A DNA stretch of 64,000 bases, taken from Calliopsis andreniformis (Eukaryota; Arthropoda; Insecta; Hymenoptera; Andrenidae). A program made the translations under genes and the position numbers. Under the pieces are notes generated by a model. It saw only the letters and a list, made by a program, of their open reading frames with translations, did no database searches and was not told where the DNA came from. Within the stretch, counting starts at the first letter, position 1. Each line of letters begins with the position of its first letter. The stretch lies in assembly GCF_051401765.1 (NCBI RefSeq), contig NW_027480591.1:864714-928713 (forward strand). The letters run 5' to 3'. Below are positions 62,730-64,000 of the stretch, one piece after another.

Positions 62730-64000
62730 ATCCTGAATTCTCAGCATGCAATACTCAAGCCTCAATCCTCAACCCTCAGCCCTCATCCTCCATCCTCAAC
62801 ACTCGATCCTCAATCGTCAATCTTCAATCCTCAACACTCAATCTTCAATGCTCAATCCTCAATCCCCAAACCTCAGTCCTCAACCCTCAGTCATGAATAC
62901 TCAATCTTCAATACTCAATCCTCAATCCTCAATCCTCAATCCTCAATCCTCAATCCTCAATCATCATTCCCAAACCTCAATACTCAATCATCAACCCTCA
63001 ATCTTCAATCCCCAATATTTAATCTTCAATCCTCAATCCTCAATCCTCAATCCTCAATCCTCAATCCTCAAACCTCAATCTTCAATCCTCAATACTCAAT
63101 GTTCAATCCACAATCCTCAATCCTCAATCCTCAATCCTCAGACCTCAAACATCAATACTCAACCTCAACCCTCGTCCTCAAACCACAACACTCAGTCCTC
63201 AATCCTCAATCTTCAATCACCAATATTCAATCTTCAATCCTCATTCCTCAATCCTCAATCCTCAATCCTCTATCCTCAATGTTCAATCCACAATACCCAA
63301 TCCTCAATCTTCAATCCTCAATCCTCAATCCTCAATTCTCAATCCTCAATCCTCAATCCTCAATCCTCAATCATCAATCCTCAATCTTCAATACTCAATC
63401 CTCAATCCTCAATCCTCAATCCCCAATCCTCACAACTGAATAGAATATCCTGAATTCTCAGGATGCAATACACAAACCTCAATCCTCAACCCTCAGCCCT
63501 CATCCTCCATCCTCAACACTCGATCCTCAATCGTCAATCTTCAATCCACAATACTGAATCTTCAATCCTCAATCCTCAATCCTCAAACCTCAGTCTCAAC
63601 CCTCAGTCATGAATACTCAATCTTCAATACTCAATCCTCAATCCTCAATCCTCAATCCTCAATCCTCAATCCTCAATCCTCAATCCTCAATCCTCAATCC
63701 TCAATCCTCAATCATCATTCCCCAAACCTCAATACTCAATCATCAATCCTCAATCTTCAATCCTGAATATTTAATCTTCAATCCTCAATCCTCAATTCTC
63801 AATCCTCAATCCTCAGTCCTCAAGGCTCAATCCTGTATGTTCTATCCTGAATCCTCAATCATCAATCCTCAATCTTCAATACTCAATCCTCAATCCTCAA
63901 TCCTCAATCCTCAATCCTCAATCATCAATCCTCAATCTTCAATACTCAATCCTCAATCCTCATCTCAATCCTCAATACTCAGCCATCAATCCTCAATTCT
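62730..64000 (+). repeat. Higher-order repeat unit R5, partial, cut by the window end
   Basis: H(b) 62730 and H(a) 63447 are present; the unit runs out of the window before its W' block. It is R2/R4-like (CACAACTGAATAG, GTTCAATCCACAATCC). Four isolated one-base losses relative to R4 occur near 62,970 (TCATTCCCAAACC), 63,160, 63,593 and 63,960, and the H(b)-H(a) distance is 717 instead of 719. This resembles the indel-rich stretch at 16.5-18.96 kb. Confidence 0.82.

Larger units (their letters stand above)
1..64000 (+). repeat. Giant (CCTCAAT)n heptanucleotide satellite array filling the window
   Basis: Every line of the window is built from CCTCAAT or one-to-three-base variants of it (CTTCAAT, CTCAATA, CTCAACC, CTCAGTC and similar). 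Perfect runs of more than a dozen units occur, for example about 40,719-40,830 and 16,000-16,075. The + strand is almost devoid of G (usually 0-4 per 60 bases), whereas C, T and A follow the unit's 3:2:2 ratio. No codon-structured gene, ribosome binding site, tRNA fold or transposase was found on either strand. All + frames give the same low-complexity N/P/Q/S/I/L peptide and all - frames stop about every seven codons. Both window edges lie inside the array. The host could be a eukaryote (satellite DNA) or, less typically for this size, a bacterium with heptanucleotide repeats; the sequence alone does not decide. Confidence 0.98.

Noticed and set aside
1..64000. Telomere array
   Set aside because: The unit has strand asymmetry like telomeres but no GGG run on the G-rich strand and does not match TTAGGG, TTTAGGG or other telomere units I know. 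The large higher-order repeats and internal landmarks are also atypical.
1..64000. tRNA, rRNA or structured RNA genes
   Set aside because: The near absence of G on one strand precludes the usual stems. Apart from H I found no inverted repeats of useful length.

Overview
The whole 64,000-base window is one tandem-repeat array. Its unit is the heptanucleotide CCTCAAT, read on the + strand (ATTGAGG on the other strand), repeated roughly 9,000 times with point variants. The array is already running at base 1 and still running at base 64,000, so it is longer than the window. I see no supportable protein-coding gene, tRNA, rRNA, insertion sequence, CRISPR array or promoter. The long + strand open frames are a by-product of the repeat. 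Because 7 is not a multiple of 3, three heptamers (21 bases) are read as the same heptapeptide (S-I-L-N-P-Q-S, in rotation) in all three + frames without a stop. The three - strand frames each meet TGA every seven codons.

The array has strong structure above the heptamer. Four kinds of diverged landmark interrupt the plain heptamers: H (an 18-base near-palindrome containing the EcoRI site GAATTC, 45 copies), P (138-base block, 22 copies), Q (108-base blocks, usually in pairs) and W/W' (about 83-100 bases, around a recurrent 'TTGAA.CATGAATACACAA'). H, P and Q share a recognisable core of about 36 bases and look like diverged copies of one ancestral block.

Layout: (1) 1-29.8 kb is a mosaic 'left domain' of overlapping segmental duplications with offsets of 5,552, 9,951, 10,936, 10,058, 4,638, 5,120 and 3,743 bases; Q pairs are confined to it apart from one relict. 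(2) 29.8-37.1 kb is a transitional unit of 7,319 bases carrying an internal 2,636-base tandem duplication. (3) 37.1-64.0 kb is a regular higher-order repeat of 5,645 bases (copies at 37,126, 42,771, 51,440, 57,085 and a partial copy at 62,730). The second copy is lengthened by exactly 3,024 bases (432 heptamers' worth) by a divergent segment at about 47.1-50.1 kb that contains a left-domain Q block. Two stretches, about 16.5-18.96 kb and 62.96-64.0 kb, carry many single-base indels absent from sister copies and look like poorly corrected consensus.

Organism: the sequence does not identify it. A >64 kb hierarchical array is most typical of eukaryotic satellite DNA (pericentromeric, subtelomeric or sex-chromosome). 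Degenerate heptanucleotide arrays are also known between genes in some bacteria (for example the short tandemly repeated repetitive sequences of heterocystous cyanobacteria), although those I know of are far shorter. With no gene in the window I leave the kingdom open. Nothing here forms a pathway; the biology visible is repeat turnover: slippage by whole heptamers, segmental duplication and recent homogenisation of the right-hand domain.
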